A stretch of DNA of 57,428 nt from an uncultured Lachnospiraceae bacterium (GTDB taxonomy: Bacteria; Bacillota; Clostridia; Lachnospirales; Lachnospiraceae): NCBI GenBank assembly GCA_902760755.1, contig CACWHK010000007.1, positions 1 through 57,428 on the forward strand, in the 5' to 3' direction. Within the stretch, counting starts at the first letter, position 1. Every line of letters begins with the position of its first letter. The position numbers were made by a program, and so were the translations under genes. This document shows, piece after piece, positions 16,239 through 27,361 of this stretch. The notes under the pieces are model-generated. The model ran no database searches. It had not been told where the DNA came from and worked only from the letters and a program-made list of their open reading frames with translations.

Positions 16239-17594
16239 ATGAATATTCTTGTAGCAGGCTGCGGCCAGGTGGGAAAGTCTCTGGCTCAGCAGTTATATGA
16301 AGAAGGTCATGAAGTAACGGTGATGGATGTAAACTATCACGCCATCGAGTCCGCAACCTCATCCTCGGATGTCATCGGCTTCCAGGGAGACTGCACCAGT
16401 CTTCAGGACCAGACCGATGCGGGAATTAAGAATATGGATCTGCTGATCGCAGCCACCGATCAGGATGAGAAGAACATGCTTGCCTGTCTGATCGCAAGGA
16501 AGGCCGGTCGCTGTCAGACCATCGCCCGGGTGCGCGATCCCCAGTATCTGGAGGAAATGCGGTTCCTGAAGGAGGAGCTGGGACTCTCCATGTCCATCAA
16601 TCCGGATCTGGTGGCAGCTTCGGATCTGGTGAGGCTGATCCAGATTCCGTCGGCTCTGGAGGTGGATACCTTCGCAAAGGGCAGGATCAGTCTGATCCGT
16701 CTGGTGATCCCGGTAGGGTCCATACTGGATGGTCTTCAGCTGAAGGACTTCGGTTCCAGGGTGGGAACGGCTGCGCTGATCTGCGTGGTGGAGCGCGGGA
16801 ATCAGGTTGTGATCCCCGGCGGTGACTTCCGTCTTGCGGCAGGCGACTCCATATCGGTGACCCTCTCGCTGGAGGATCTGACGGAGTTCCTGACGAAGGT
16901 GGGGATCAAGGCAAAGAAGATCAAGAACGTCCTGATCGCCGGAGGAGGAACCATAGCCTACTATCTGGCAAAACGGCTTCTGGAGCTTCGGATCTCGGTA
17001 AAGATCATCGAGAAGGATCCGAAGCGTTGTGACGAGCTGGCGGAGGAACTGCCGAAGGCCATGGTGATCCACGGAGATGCCACGGATAAGACTCTTCTCA
17101 TCGAGGAGTCCATCGAGGATATGGATGCGGTCTGCTGCCTGATGGGGCAGGACGAAGCCAATATCCTGCTTTCCCTTTATGTCGATAAGATCAGCGACGC
17201 AAAGCGTATGATCAAGATCCACCGGAACTCCTATGAGGATATGGTGGCAGAGCTGCCCGTGGGCACGATCATTTCCACCAAGAAGATCACGGCCGAGTAT
17301 ATCACCCGGTTTGTCCGCTCCATGCAGAACAGCTACGGAAGCAACGTGGAGGCACTGTACCGCCTGATGGACGGGCGGGTGGAAGCCCTGGAGTTCAATG
17401 TGGGTGAGGATGCGAAGGTGACCTGGGGAACCCTGAAGGATCTTAGAATCCGGAAGAACACCCTGATCTGCTGCATCAACCGGAAGGGCAGGATCATCCG
17501 GCCCGGCGGAAATGACAAGATCGACGAGGGAGACAGTGTTGTGGTAGTAACCACGGAACGGGGCCTGAACTCCATCGATGACATTCTGGGGTAA
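16239..17594 (+). CDS. trkA: Trk potassium uptake system NAD-binding regulatory subunit TrkA
   Basis: The 451-residue cytoplasmic protein has two RCK units in tandem. RCK_N starts with MNILVAGCGQVGKSLA and again near residue 230 with VLIAGGGTIAYYLAKR; each is followed by an RCK_C domain. TrkA binds NAD(H) and ATP on the inner face of the TrkH channel and gates potassium uptake. Length is standard. The start follows GGAGGAGTAT. TrkH begins 27 bases downstream, the usual pairing. Confidence 0.95.
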   Translation: MNILVAGCGQVGKSLAQQLYEEGHEVTVMDVNYHAIESATSSSDVIGFQGDCTSLQDQTDAGIKNMDLLIAATDQDEKNMLACLIARKAGRCQTIARVRDPQYLEEMRFLKEELGLSMSINPDLVAASDLVRLIQIPSALEVDTFAKGRISLIRLVIPVGSILDGLQLKDFGSRVGTAALICVVERGNQVVIPGGDFRLAAGDSISVTLSLEDLTEFLTKVGIKAKKIKNVLIAGGGTIAYYLAKRLLELRISVKIIEKDPKRCDELAEELPKAMVIHGDATDKTLLIEESIEDMDAVCCLMGQDEANILLSLYVDKISDAKRMIKIHRNSYEDMVAELPVGTIISTKKITAEYITRFVRSMQNSYGSNVEALYRLMDGRVEALEFNVGEDAKVTWGTLKDLRIRKNTLICCINRKGRIIRPGGNDKIDEGDSVVVVTTERGLNSIDDILG

Positions 17595-17621
17595 CACTAT
17601 TAATCATTTTGGAGACAGATC

Positions 17622-19058
17622 ATGAACTACGGTAAGATCGTGCATATTCTCGGGATTCTGCTGCAGGTGGAAGGCTTCCTTATGGCTCTTCCGGTGCTTG
17701 TTGCAATTATCTACGGCGAAAAATGCTGGCTTCACCTGGGAGCCGTTATGGCGGGGGCAATCCTTGTGGGTACCCTGCTTCGGCTGAAAAAAACAAAGAA
17801 GGAAAAGATCCACGCGAAGGAGGGCTTCGTGATCACGGCGCTTTCCTGGCTGCTGCTCAGCTTCGTGGGTGCGCTTCCCTTCTGGATCAGCGGGGAGATC
17901 CCGAATCTGATCAACGCACTTTTCGAATCCGCATCCGGCTTCACCACCACGGGAGCAAGTATCCTTACGGACATTGAGGCCATGTCTCACGGCCTGCTGT
18001 TCTGGCGGAGCCTTACACACTGGATCGGAGGTATGGGAGTTCTGGTATTTATCCTGGCCGTGCTTCCCTCCAATGCGGATGATATGAATATCATGAAGGC
18101 GGAGAGCCCGGGGCCCTCGGTGGAGAAGATGCTCCCGAAGGTACGGCAGACAGCCTTCGTGCTTTACGCCATCTATCTTGGGCTTACGGTTCTGAATATC
18201 CTGCTGCTGATGATTTTCGGCATGCCGGTGTTCGACTCCTTCTGCATCTCCTTCGGAGCAGCGGGAACCGGAGGCTTCGGTGTGAGAAATGACAGTATTG
18301 CGGGCTATTCCACCTCCTGTCAGATCATCATTACCATCTTCATGCTGCTCTTCGGTATCAACTTCAAGCTCTACTTCCTGATCGTCTTCCGGAAGTTTAA
18401 GGATATCCTGAAATGTGAGGAGGTGCTGGTTTACGGCATCATCTACGCAGTGGCTGTAGGCTTTGTGGTATTCGGGATCGTTTCGGATGTCGGAAACTTC
18501 GGAACCGCCCTAAAGGACGGGGCATTCCAGGTGGCATCCGTCATGACCACCACCGGATATGCGACTGCAGACTTTAATCTGTGGGGGACCATGCCGAAGT
18601 TCATCCTGGTGTTCGTCATGTTCATCGGTGCCTGCGCCGGCAGTACCGGCGGCGGTATGAAGGTATCGCGTATTATCCTCTGGTTCAAGCAGATAAAAAG
18701 TGAGCTGTCCCATTTCATCCATCCGCGGAGCGTAAAGAAGATCCGCCTGGAGGGGAAGGTTGTGGAGCAGGAGACCCTTCGCACCACAAATGTATTCATG
18801 ATGGCTTACTTCCTGGTATTCGTCGTATCCTTCTTCCTGATCAGCTTTGACGGCTTTGATCTGGAATCCACATTTACGGCAGTGGCTGCAACCCAGAACA
18901 ATATCGGCCCCGGCCTTGGGGCGGTAGGACCTACGGGGAATTACGTCGCATTCAGCGGTCTCTCCAAGTTCGTCATGATCTTTGATATGATCGCAGGGCG
19001 CCTGGAGCTCTTCCCCATGCTGATCCTCTTTGCACCCTCCACCTGGAGTAAAAAATAA
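17622..19058 (+). CDS. trkH: Trk potassium uptake channel TrkH
   Basis: The 478-residue membrane protein is the ion-conducting subunit of the Trk system. Four selectivity-filter repeats are visible as glycine-containing loops: SGFTTTGAS, GAAGTGGFG, MTTTGYAT and TQNNIGPGL. The motif ACAGSTGGGMKVSR near residue 340 is typical of TrkH/KtrB. It is encoded after trkA and ends at the bidirectional terminator 19074-19146. Confidence 0.95.
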   Translation: MNYGKIVHILGILLQVEGFLMALPVLVAIIYGEKCWLHLGAVMAGAILVGTLLRLKKTKKEKIHAKEGFVITALSWLLLSFVGALPFWISGEIPNLINALFESASGFTTTGASILTDIEAMSHGLLFWRSLTHWIGGMGVLVFILAVLPSNADDMNIMKAESPGPSVEKMLPKVRQTAFVLYAIYLGLTVLNILLLMIFGMPVFDSFCISFGAAGTGGFGVRNDSIAGYSTSCQIIITIFMLLFGINFKLYFLIVFRKFKDILKCEEVLVYGIIYAVAVGFVVFGIVSDVGNFGTALKDGAFQVASVMTTTGYATADFNLWGTMPKFILVFVMFIGACAGSTGGGMKVSRIILWFKQIKSELSHFIHPRSVKKIRLEGKVVEQETLRTTNVFMMAYFLVFVVSFFLISFDGFDLESTFTAVAATQNNIGPGLGAVGPTGNYVAFSGLSKFVMIFDMIAGRLELFPMLILFAPSTWSKK

Positions 19059-19073
19059 ACAGAATAGAATACT

Positions 19074-19146
19074 AAAAAAAGAACCTGTGCAGCGCTCCGA
19101 ATGCCATGTGAAATGTCATACGGAGCGCTGCACAGGTTCTTTTTTT
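19074..19146. terminator. Bidirectional terminator between trkH and the PRTase-like gene
   Basis: A very long stem pairs AAAAAAGAACCTGTGCAGCG and the following CTCCG with its reverse complement, about 25 bp, around a 21-base loop. A- and T-runs flank both sides. It serves the convergent genes on each side. Confidence 0.93.
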
Positions 19147-19170
19147 CGTGAGGTATACCCTGATTATCTT

Positions 19171-19806
19171 CTATAGCTTCTTCAGACCGCTGGTGGATAC
19201 GATTCCGTCCAGCTTCACGCCGCTCTGGCAGAAGGGACATGCATCCGACGGGAAGGAATCATAGCCTTCGATATCGCTCTTATGGAAGATCGAGTGGATC
19301 TTATGACCCTGAATCTCATCCGTAGCCGTGAACATGGAGGAGATTCCGGCAATCTCTCCGCCGTAGTACTGGATACACTCCATGGCCTTCTCAACCGTGT
19401 GTCCGGTGGAAGCGGTGGAGAGCAGCAGAAGTGCATGCTTTCCCTTGACCATGGGGATCACGTTGTCCGGGAAGGTCAGCTGCCCCATGGCATTCTGCTC
19501 CGGCGTGATCACATAGATGGAGCCGTGTGCATTCATGCACATGATCCCGTTGTTGGTAAGCTCATCCGCCAGATATGCACCGATCACATCCATGCCGTCC
19601 ATGCAGATGATCACGTCCACAACGGTGGTGGCCATGTATTCCGAGCACATGGACTTTGCAACGGCACGGGCCTCGCTGCTGCGGGCCTTCAGGGTTGTGA
19701 GGTCGATATAGGCGTTGATATGGGACGAGGTGGTTGCAAAATGTCCCGGTGTCACGGTTAACTTGATCAGATTATTGTAAGGTGAATTTATTCTATAGCT
19801 CTCCAA
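19171..19806 (-). CDS. PRTase-fold protein, orotate phosphoribosyltransferase-like
   Basis: The 211-residue protein resembles type I phosphoribosyltransferases of the PyrE kind. However, the PRPP-binding segment reads HALLLLSTASTGHTVEKA, lacking the acidic pair that normally precedes TGxT and contacts the ribose hydroxyls. A CPFC pair lies near the C-terminus. Start is TTG at 19806, supported by AGGGGGA eight bases upstream; no ATG lies nearby. It has its own promoter (19865-19893), divergent from addB, and converges on trkH. Fold assignment is moderate; orotate activity is doubtful given the altered loop. Confidence 0.7.
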   Translation of the reverse strand: MESYRINSPYNNLIKLTVTPGHFATTSSHINAYIDLTTLKARSSEARAVAKSMCSEYMATTVVDVIICMDGMDVIGAYLADELTNNGIMCMNAHGSIYVITPEQNAMGQLTFPDNVIPMVKGKHALLLLSTASTGHTVEKAMECIQYYGGEIAGISSMFTATDEIQGHKIHSIFHKSDIEGYDSFPSDACPFCQSGVKLDGIVSTSGLKKL

Positions 19807-19864
19807 TACAGTGTCCCCCTTTTGCTGTTATTGACTGGATTTTTGATCAAAACCTTCCTGTCAC

Positions 19865-19893
19865 ATTATAGCATTCTGCCCGGGAACCTTCAA
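19865..19893 (-). promoter_or_regulatory. Promoter of the PRTase-like gene
   Basis: On the minus strand TTGAAG (19888-19893), 17-bp spacer and perfect TATAAT (19865-19870). Confidence 0.72.
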
Positions 19894-19928
19894 CCCCGGG
19901 TTTGGCCCTCCGGTGTCCCGTCGGTGGC

Positions 19929-19957
19929 TTGTTTCGAAGGGGGGTATATGTTACAAT
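19929..19957 (+). promoter_or_regulatory. Promoter of the addB operon
   Basis: TTGTTT (19929-19934), 17-bp spacer, TACAAT (19952-19957), divergent from the PRTase-like promoter 35 bp to the left. The leader before addB is about 75 bases. Confidence 0.65.
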
Positions 19958-20037
19958 GAAATGGAGTGCCCGGGTGGTTTTTCCCGGGAAATCAGTGTTG
20001 AAAATGGAAGTCAGATCATGTATGAAACGGAGTTTTT

Positions 20038-23000
20038 ATGAGTCCGAAGACAGAGATCCTGATCGGCCCTGCGGGGTCGGGAAAATCAAAACGATATTAT
20101 GAGGAACTGGTGGACCGTGCCTTCCGGCACCCGGAGCAGCAGTTCTACCTGATCGTTCCGGAACAGGCCGGAAGCAGCATGGAGCAAAGAATCCTTTCCA
20201 TTAACCGGGAGCGGACCGGTCGGGAGGGTTTTTTTAACATAGACATCATCGGCTTCTCCCGCCTGGCGTACCGCGTATTTGAGGAACAGGGCCGTTCCAT
20301 GCGGAAGGTGCTGGAGGATTACGGCAAGGTGATATTGCTTCGCTCCGTTGTTGCGAAGGTGAAGGATCAGCTGCAGCTCTACCGGGGCAGTGTGGACCGG
20401 CAGGGTTTTATTGACGAGCTGAAATCCCTCTTCTCGGAATTCCTGCTCTTTGATATCCGACCGGAGGATCTCGAAGCGGTGGAGCATAAGCTGCCGGAGG
20501 AGCAGGAGGTGCTGAGAAGGAAGCTTTCGGATGTGGGTCTGGTGTACCGGACCTTCCGAGAAAATGAAGTATTCCTTTCGGAGTATATGGTGGCTGAGGA
20601 ACTGCCGGCGTATCTGGCCAGGCTGCTGTCCGAACCGGGGGATATCCGGTCCGTGGACGGGTGCAGCTTTCTTTTCGACGGCTTCACCGGCTTTACGGCG
20701 GAGCAGCGGAAGGTACTCCTGGCTATGCGCAGTCGTGCGGCAGAGCTGCAGTTCACCATCACCATGGAGCCTTCCGAGAAGGAGGACCCCCTCTTTTCCC
20801 AGAGTAAGGAGATGCTGGACCAGCTGCTGACCATATTCCCGGAGGCGAAGGTTCTGGAGCAGCCGGCGCAGCCTGCGGACTCGGCGCTTCGTCACCTGAC
20901 CCGCCATGTCTTCCGGTTCCCCGTTCATGAGTATAAGACACCGGTTTCGGAGGAGCTTCGGATCTGGCGGACGGAAAATCCCGTGGAGGAGCTTCGGGTG
21001 GTGGCAGAGGATATCCGGAGCCGTGTGCTCCGTGGAGAGCTTCGTTACCGGGATACGGCGATCCTCACTGCGGATCTGGCAGGGCTTTGCAGCTTTCTGG
21101 ATCCTGTAATGCAGGAGTACGGCCTGCCCTACTTCTCCGATCATACAAGAAGCTTTACCAATAATCCCATCATAGATGCCCAGCTGGCAGTGCTAGAGCT
21201 TCTGGACCGGGACTTTGCCTATGAAAGTGTATTTGCATTCCTGAAGACAGGGGTTCTGGACAGGGCCCTTACGGAAGCCGGAATGGAAGCGGACGCAGTG
21301 GAGCTTCTGGAGAACTTCGTTCTTGCCCACGGAATCCGGGGCAGGAAGCTTTGGGAGAAGGAAGCGGAGTATTTTGTAAGAAAGGACAGGCGGACCGAAG
21401 GGGAGGAGCTGATCCTTTCCGAGGTGGAGGAGGTGCGGCAGCTTCTTCTGGACGTGATGTCGCCGGTTCTTCGTTTCCGCGGACGGAAGGAGTATCCGGT
21501 TCAGGATATGATCCGCGGACTTCTTGAGATCGCAGCGGATCCGCGGCTTCATATGGAGGAGCGGGGAGAAGCGGCGTCGGATGAGCTTCTGGATATGGGA
21601 TACCCGGCGGAGGCCCGTGCCTACCGGGGAATCCATCAGAGGTACAGATCCGTGCTGGAGAAGACGGCAGCCATCCTGGGAGATCAGCAGATGACCGTGC
21701 ATGACCTAAGGGAAACCCTGCTGATCGGAGCCGGTGAGATCCGGGTGGGTGTGATCCCGCCGACCCTTGATTCGGTGCTTGTGGGAGACCTGGAACGGAC
21801 CAGGATCGGTGCGGTGCGTGTATTATATATCGTGAATCTCTGTGACGGGATCCTTCCGAAGCCGAAGTCCCGGGCCAGCATCCTTTCGGATCAGGACCGG
21901 ACGCTTATGGGGCAGTCCCTGGTGGGTAAGGAGTTGGCACCGGATGAGACTACAAAGCGGTTCCGGGAGCAGTTTTCGCTGTACCTTGCCATGAGCAAGC
22001 CCACCGAATCCCTGACTCTTTCCTACAGTGCGCGGACCGGAAATGGGAAGGAGCAGGAGAAGTCCTTCCTGCTGGGGCGGATCCAGAGGGTTTTCCCGAA
22101 GCTGGAGGAAGAGGTTCGGGTGAGAAGAACGCTGTCCGGAGCTGGAATTCCGGACCGGATGGAATATCTTTCCCTGCTCCGGAAGGAGGCAGAGGAGGGG
22201 CTCAGTGATGAGGAGCGTCTTCGGCTGGAGGTGCTCGGTCGTACATTTCCGGAGGTTCCGCGGGAGCTTCCGCGGGAACCTCAGGGAGAGGAAGCCCTGC
22301 CTGAGGAACTGATGAAGGCTCTTACGGTGAAGATCTCCGTATCCCAGCTGGAAAAGTACGCCAACTGCCCCTATGCCTATTTCCTGCAGTATATCCTCCG
22401 GCTTTATCCCAGAGATGAACATAAGATCCGGGAGCTGGATATCGGAAATATACTGCACCGCACGCTGGAGCTTACCTTCCGGCGGGTGAAGACGGAGCAT
22501 GGAAATAACTGGGACAGCCTGCCGGAAGAGGCGCTGCTGAAGCTGATGCGTGAGAGTATCCGGGATGCGATCCTGGAGGAGAAGCCCACCCTTTCGGAGG
22601 AGGAGCTTCGCGACGGGAAGACGGCTCTGGTTCTGCAGCAGCTGGAGGAGCTTGCGGAGCGGAATCTGGAGATCCTGTCCGGTCAGCTGAAGGACGGAAG
22701 AATGCTTCCGGAGGTGATGGAAGGTCAGTTCCGTGCGGAGTTTGATGCAAAGCGTCCGGACGGAGCCACGGAATCCGTAAGGATCACCGGCTTTGTGGAC
22801 CGCCTGGATACCTTCCGGGCAGAGGACGGTACCGTATTCTTACGGATCCTGGATTATAAGACCGGAGAGAAGAAGCTGGAGCTTCGGGATATCCGGGACG
22901 GAAGAAATCTGCAGCTGGCAGTGTACCTGAGGATCCTGACGGAGATCTTTTCGAAGCAGGAGGGATCCTGCATCCCGGCGGGCATGTATTATTATCATGT

Positions 23001-23619
23001 GGATCAGCCGGTTCTTACGGAGCTGGCCAAGGGAAGGTCGGATGAGGAAGAGGCTGCCCGGGTAAAGACGGAGCAAAAGCTCCGGCTTCGTGGCATTCCG
23101 AATGTAAGTCCCACGGAGGAAGAGGAAAGCGGCTTCCCAAAGCATTTTGCAGTGGAGCTGCAGGAGAGGGATGCGCTGGATGAGAACCGGGAGCTGCTGA
23201 AGGCAAGGGTCCTTCCCATAGATGTGAATAAGGAGCATCAGCCCATGAACAGTACGATCCTTGCGTCCACGGAGGATATGCAGGGGATCGAAGATTACAG
23301 TCTGTACAAGATGAAATCCATGACGGAGCAGATCCTCCGGGGAGAGATTGGTAAGAAGCCCACGCGGAAGGCAGGTCAGCAGGATAACTCCTGTAAGTAC
23401 TGCACGGCTGCAGCGGTCTGCCGGTTCCGGAAGGGAGATTCCCCGGAGCAGTTTGTACCGAAGGAGTCGGATCAAAGGGAGCTGATCAAGGCGTTGGTGG
23501 AGACGGGTACGAAGCAAAGGGTTACCCTCCGGGGAGCAAGGCTTCTGGAGGAGCAGGATCCGGAGCATCTTCTTACGTTACGGGAGGATGCAGACGAGGA
23601 TACGGTTGAAGAAGGTTAA
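20038..23619 (+). CDS. addB: ATP-dependent helicase/deoxyribonuclease subunit B (AddB/RexB)
   Basis: The 1193-residue protein is the AddB half of the AddAB enzyme, which resects double-strand DNA ends and loads RecA. It has a Walker A motif GPAGSGKSKR (10-19) and a C-terminal RecB-type nuclease domain with Asp921 in GFVDRLD and DYKTG (939-943). Four cysteines, 777, 1119, 1122 and 1128, match the AddB iron-sulfur cluster pattern (C...CxxCx5C). The start has CGGAG six to seven bases upstream. addA begins three bases after the stop. Confidence 0.96.
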   Translation: MSPKTEILIGPAGSGKSKRYYEELVDRAFRHPEQQFYLIVPEQAGSSMEQRILSINRERTGREGFFNIDIIGFSRLAYRVFEEQGRSMRKVLEDYGKVILLRSVVAKVKDQLQLYRGSVDRQGFIDELKSLFSEFLLFDIRPEDLEAVEHKLPEEQEVLRRKLSDVGLVYRTFRENEVFLSEYMVAEELPAYLARLLSEPGDIRSVDGCSFLFDGFTGFTAEQRKVLLAMRSRAAELQFTITMEPSEKEDPLFSQSKEMLDQLLTIFPEAKVLEQPAQPADSALRHLTRHVFRFPVHEYKTPVSEELRIWRTENPVEELRVVAEDIRSRVLRGELRYRDTAILTADLAGLCSFLDPVMQEYGLPYFSDHTRSFTNNPIIDAQLAVLELLDRDFAYESVFAFLKTGVLDRALTEAGMEADAVELLENFVLAHGIRGRKLWEKEAEYFVRKDRRTEGEELILSEVEEVRQLLLDVMSPVLRFRGRKEYPVQDMIRGLLEIAADPRLHMEERGEAASDELLDMGYPAEARAYRGIHQRYRSVLEKTAAILGDQQMTVHDLRETLLIGAGEIRVGVIPPTLDSVLVGDLERTRIGAVRVLYIVNLCDGILPKPKSRASILSDQDRTLMGQSLVGKELAPDETTKRFREQFSLYLAMSKPTESLTLSYSARTGNGKEQEKSFLLGRIQRVFPKLEEEVRVRRTLSGAGIPDRMEYLSLLRKEAEEGLSDEERLRLEVLGRTFPEVPRELPREPQGEEALPEELMKALTVKISVSQLEKYANCPYAYFLQYILRLYPRDEHKIRELDIGNILHRTLELTFRRVKTEHGNNWDSLPEEALLKLMRESIRDAILEEKPTLSEEELRDGKTALVLQQLEELAERNLEILSGQLKDGRMLPEVMEGQFRAEFDAKRPDGATESVRITGFVDRLDTFRAEDGTVFLRILDYKTGEKKLELRDIRDGRNLQLAVYLRILTEIFSKQEGSCIPAGMYYYHVDQPVLTELAKGRSDEEEAARVKTEQKLRLRGIPNVSPTEEEESGFPKHFAVELQERDALDENRELLKARVLPIDVNKEHQPMNSTILASTEDMQGIEDYSLYKMKSMTEQILRGEIGKKPTRKAGQQDNSCKYCTAAAVCRFRKGDSPEQFVPKESDQRELIKALVETGTKQRVTLRGARLLEEQDPEHLLTLREDADEDTVEEG

Positions 23620-23622
23620 GCC

Positions 23623-26600
23623 ATGACGAATTGGAATGAAGGACAACTAAGGATCCTGGAGAGCATTTCCAGAGATCATAATATCCTGGTTTCCGCAGCG
23701 GCCGGGTCCGGAAAGACTGCGGTACTGGTGGAACGGATCGTCGACAGCGTGGAGCAGGGACTCTGCGGGATCGACGAGATCCTTGTGGTCACCTTTACCA
23801 GAGCGGCAGCCTCCCAGATGCGGGGGAAGATCACCCGGCTTCTGGAGGAACGGGCCTATAATAGCGGAGATCCGCGGATGCTCCGGCAGCTGTCGCTTTC
23901 GGCAAATGCGGATATTTCCACGATCGACAGCTTCTGTAACCGGGTGGTACGGGAGAACTTCCAGCTGGCAGGGGTGGACCCCGGCTTTGACCTCTTCGAT
24001 GCGGGAGAGGGGGCACTCCTTTCGGAGGATGTACTGGATGATGTGCTGGACCGGCTGTACCGGGAACCGGAGTTTGCCGCATTTGCGAAGGCGTTCATCC
24101 GGAGAAGCTATGATGACAGCAGGCTCCGGGAGCTGATCCTTCGGGTGTACCGTGTGTCGGAGGGCTTTGCGGATCCGGAGGACTGGATCGAACGGAATAC
24201 GATCCGAAAGGACCAGAGTCCGGAGGAAATCCTGCAGATGCCCTGGGCCGTGGCATATTTCGGGGAGCTGCAGCGTGAGGCAGAGGCTGCATCTAAATAC
24301 GTGGAAGCAGAGATCAGAAGGTATGAGGCGGAGGCGGATCCGAAGAAGCAGCCTGTGGCGGAAAAGATTCTGAAGATCCTGGATGAAGACCTGGAGTTCT
24401 ATGACCGTATCCGGGACGCAGAGACGCTGACGGAGGCGACGAAGGCTCTGGAGGTGGATGCGTCACGGTTCATGAAGGCCAGCTACGTTAAGGTGTATGA
24501 TCCGGAGGAGATAGAGATCCTTGCGAAGACCAGGAAGGATCAGAGAGATAAACTGAAGAAGGCGCTGGAAATCTTTGCGGGAGATGACATGGAGGCCGAA
24601 CTGGCCGGCCATGCTGCGCTGGAGGAGCATCTCATCCGCGCGGTCCGGATGTTCCGGGATGCCCTGCTGCAGGAGAAGCGGCGCAGAAAGAAATATGAAT
24701 ACGGGGATATCGCACATTTTGCTTACCGGGTGCTTTATGACCCGAATAAGCAGGAAGTGACGGCCGTGGGACGCCGGTATGCGGAGAAGTACCGGTATAT
24801 CTATATCGACGAATACCAGGACGGAAGTGATATGCAGGAGCATATCCTGAACAGTGTTGCCCGGCAGAAGGACGGGATGCCCTCGAATATCTTCATGGTG
24901 GGAGATGTGAAGCAGAGCATCTACCGCTTCCGGCAGGCGCGTCCCCAGCTCTTTCTGGAGAAGGAGGAGCAGTACGGGAAGGGCACGGCACCGGGAGAGG
25001 TTCTTTATCTTAACCGGAACTACCGTTCCAGGACGGAGATCCTCGATGCAACGAACTTCGTGTTCCGGCAGGTGATGCGGCGGGAATTCGGAGGGATCGT
25101 CTATGATGAAAATGTACAGCTGAACCCGCCGGAGAACCGGGAGGAGCCGGAGCTTCGCCTTCTTCCGGAGTGTCTTCTGGTGGATCCGGTGGTGGATGAA
25201 ACCGACGGAGACGGGCAGCCGGTAACGGTGCCTCCGGTGGCGGATGATGTGCTGGAAGCCGGGCTGATCGGACGGAAGATCCTGGCTCTGGTAAGTGATG
25301 GGAAGGCCCGGTTCGGGGATATCGTGATCCTGCAGCGAAGCGTTGCGGGCAGCGGAGCCATGCTCCGGGAGTACGAGCGTCTGGGCATTCCGGTGCAGCT
25401 GGAGGATCCGAAGGCGTACTTTGATGCAGAGGAAGTGGTGGTGATCCTTTCCGTGCTGCAGCTGATCGACAATGCACGGCAGGATATACCCTATGCGGCA
25501 GTGCTCCGTTCTCCCATCGGCGGCTGTTCGGATGCGGAGCTGGCGTACCTGGCCATGCACCGGTCCGACCGGGCAGAGGCCCTGTACGATACGGCAGAGC
25601 TCTTCCTTGAGGGAGAAGCCGAAGCTCCGGAGGAGCTTTCGTCACTGGATGACGCCCTCCGGGAGAAGGTGACACGGCTTCATTCCTGCATTTCCCGCTG
25701 GAAGCGGGAGAGTCTCTATCTATCCATAGCACAGCTGCTGGAGCGGATCCTGGAGGATACCGGCTTCCGGGAGGTGGCGGCACGGATGCCCCGGGGCAAC
25801 CGCAGGCTGAACAACCTGATGCAGCTTCGGTTTAAGGCAGAGGAGTTTGAGCAGGCCGGAAATCACGGGTTGTTCTACTTCCTCCGTTACATAGAAAAAT
25901 GTAAGATCCACGAGCTGGAATTCGGGGAGATGGGAAATCTTTCCGAGAGCTCGGATGCGGTTCGGATCTGCACCATCCACAGCAGCAAGGGCCTGGAATA
26001 TCCGGTGGTCTTTGTGGCACGTCTCGGGAAGCAGTTTAACCGGATGGATCAGCGGAAGATGATCACGGTCAGTGCGGACTTCGGCGTGGCACCGAACCGG
26101 ATCCGGAAGATCGGCGGAAAGTACTGGCTGTCCGAGAAGGGGATGCTTCGGGATGCGGTGAACCGGCTGGAGAATCTGGCGGATCTGCATGAGGAGCTTC
26201 GGCTGCTTTACGTGGCCATGACCCGAGCTAAGGAACGGCTCTACCTGACCGGTGTACGGAAGGGACTGCTGGAAGATCTCCGGAACGGAGGAATCCCGTC
26301 AGAGATCACCTATCCCATGCTGACCGGCGCAACGACCTATCTGGATTTCCTGGTTCCGGTGATCATGAAGGATCGGTCCGAGACGGAGAAATATATGGAA
26401 GTGCAGGTTCTTTCTGCAGAGCAACTTGAATCGGCTCCGGTTCCGGTGATCGTAAAGGAGGAGACCGAAACGAAGGAGCGTCCTTCGGATGCGGGAAGGA
26501 TAGAGGCGCTGGCGGAGGAACTGAAATCCCGGCATGCATTTATCTATCCGTATCAGGCAGCGGTTCTTACCAGGACCAAGCTGTCGGTGTCGGAGATCAA

Positions 26601-27333
26601 GCATGCAGCCATGGAGGAGCAGCTGCCCCCTGCAGATCAGAAGGAGACCGGTGTACCGGGATCGTCAGAGACTGTCCCGAAGCAGGAAGACGGCTCGGAG
26701 ACTGCAAAACCGGGAAGCGGTATTACAGGTGCAGAGTACGGAACGGCGGTGCATAAGCTGATGGAGCTGCTGCCCTTTGAAGAGATCGACAGCAGGAAGG
26801 AAATGCATGACGCCCTGAAGAATCTGTTGCAGGGACCCCATTTTACGGAAGACTTGCGTAAAGCGATACGGATTGATAAAATAGAACAGTTCTATTCGGA
26901 GGAGCAGGAGAGTCTGTTTCAGAGAATGAAGCGTGCAGCGGAGGGAGGAAGGCTTTACCGGGAGCAGCAGTTCCTGATCGGACTTCCGGCCAGCCGGCTC
27001 GGGCAGGAGATTCCGGTCCGGGAAGCGGCGGAGGCGGACGCGAGGCCGGTCCGGGTAGAGGAAGGGACCGCGCTTACCCTTGCCACGGAGGAACCCGTGG
27101 TGCTGCAGGGTGTGATCGATGCCTTCTTCCTGGAGAAGGATGAGGCAGGGAATACCTTCGTGGTCCTGATGGATTATAAAACAGACCGGGTGGATAGCCC
27201 GGAGGAGCTGATCGGCCGGTACAGGGCGCAGCTATCCCTGTACGAAAAGACACTGACGGATATCCTGCAGCTTCCCGTAAGGGAGGTATGGATCTACGGC
27301 TTCGGAGCGGGAATCGGAGAGGTACGGCTGTGA
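23623..27333 (+). CDS. addA: ATP-dependent helicase/nuclease subunit A (AddA)
   Basis: The 1236-residue protein is a UvrD/Rep-type superfamily 1 helicase with a C-terminal nuclease. Walker A is [10 protein letters not shown] (24-33), motif II region [14 protein letters not shown], and motif VI region [17 protein letters not shown]. The nuclease domain shows Asp1166 in VIDAF and the DYKTD motif at 1184. With AddB it forms the Firmicute counterpart of RecBCD. Length is normal, and there is no frameshift. Confidence 0.96.
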   Translation: MTNWNEGQLRILESISRDHNILVSAAAGSGKTAVLVERIVDSVEQGLCGIDEILVVTFTRAAASQMRGKITRLLEERAYNSGDPRMLRQLSLSANADISTIDSFCNRVVRENFQLAGVDPGFDLFDAGEGALLSEDVLDDVLDRLYREPEFAAFAKAFIRRSYDDSRLRELILRVYRVSEGFADPEDWIERNTIRKDQSPEEILQMPWAVAYFGELQREAEAASKYVEAEIRRYEAEADPKKQPVAEKILKILDEDLEFYDRIRDAETLTEATKALEVDASRFMKASYVKVYDPEEIEILAKTRKDQRDKLKKALEIFAGDDMEAELAGHAALEEHLIRAVRMFRDALLQEKRRRKKYEYGDIAHFAYRVLYDPNKQEVTAVGRRYAEKYRYIYIDEYQDGSDMQEHILNSVARQKDGMPSNIFMVGDVKQSIYRFRQARPQLFLEKEEQYGKGTAPGEVLYLNRNYRSRTEILDATNFVFRQVMRREFGGIVYDENVQLNPPENREEPELRLLPECLLVDPVVDETDGDGQPVTVPPVADDVLEAGLIGRKILALVSDGKARFGDIVILQRSVAGSGAMLREYERLGIPVQLEDPKAYFDAEEVVVILSVLQLIDNARQDIPYAAVLRSPIGGCSDAELAYLAMHRSDRAEALYDTAELFLEGEAEAPEELSSLDDALREKVTRLHSCISRWKRESLYLSIAQLLERILEDTGFREVAARMPRGNRRLNNLMQLRFKAEEFEQAGNHGLFYFLRYIEKCKIHELEFGEMGNLSESSDAVRICTIHSSKGLEYPVVFVARLGKQFNRMDQRKMITVSADFGVAPNRIRKIGGKYWLSEKGMLRDAVNRLENLADLHEELRLLYVAMTRAKERLYLTGVRKGLLEDLRNGGIPSEITYPMLTGATTYLDFLVPVIMKDRSETEKYMEVQVLSAEQLESAPVPVIVKEETETKERPSDAGRIEALAEELKSRHAFIYPYQAAVLTRTKLSVSEIKHAAMEEQLPPADQKETGVPGSSETVPKQEDGSETAKPGSGITGAEYGTAVHKLMELLPFEEIDSRKEMHDALKNLLQGPHFTEDLRKAIRIDKIEQFYSEEQESLFQRMKRAAEGGRLYREQQFLIGLPASRLGQEIPVREAAEADARPVRVEEGTALTLATEEPVVLQGVIDAFFLEKDEAGNTFVVLMDYKTDRVDSPEELIGRYRAQLSLYEKTLTDILQLPVREVWIYGFGAGIGEVRL

Positions 27334-27361
27334 TCGCCGTTTCGGATCAAAAGGAGGAAAT

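Noticed and set aside
27334-27361. preQ1 riboswitch in front of queF
   Set aside because: The gap after addA is 28 bases, too short, and only a ribosome-binding site is visible.
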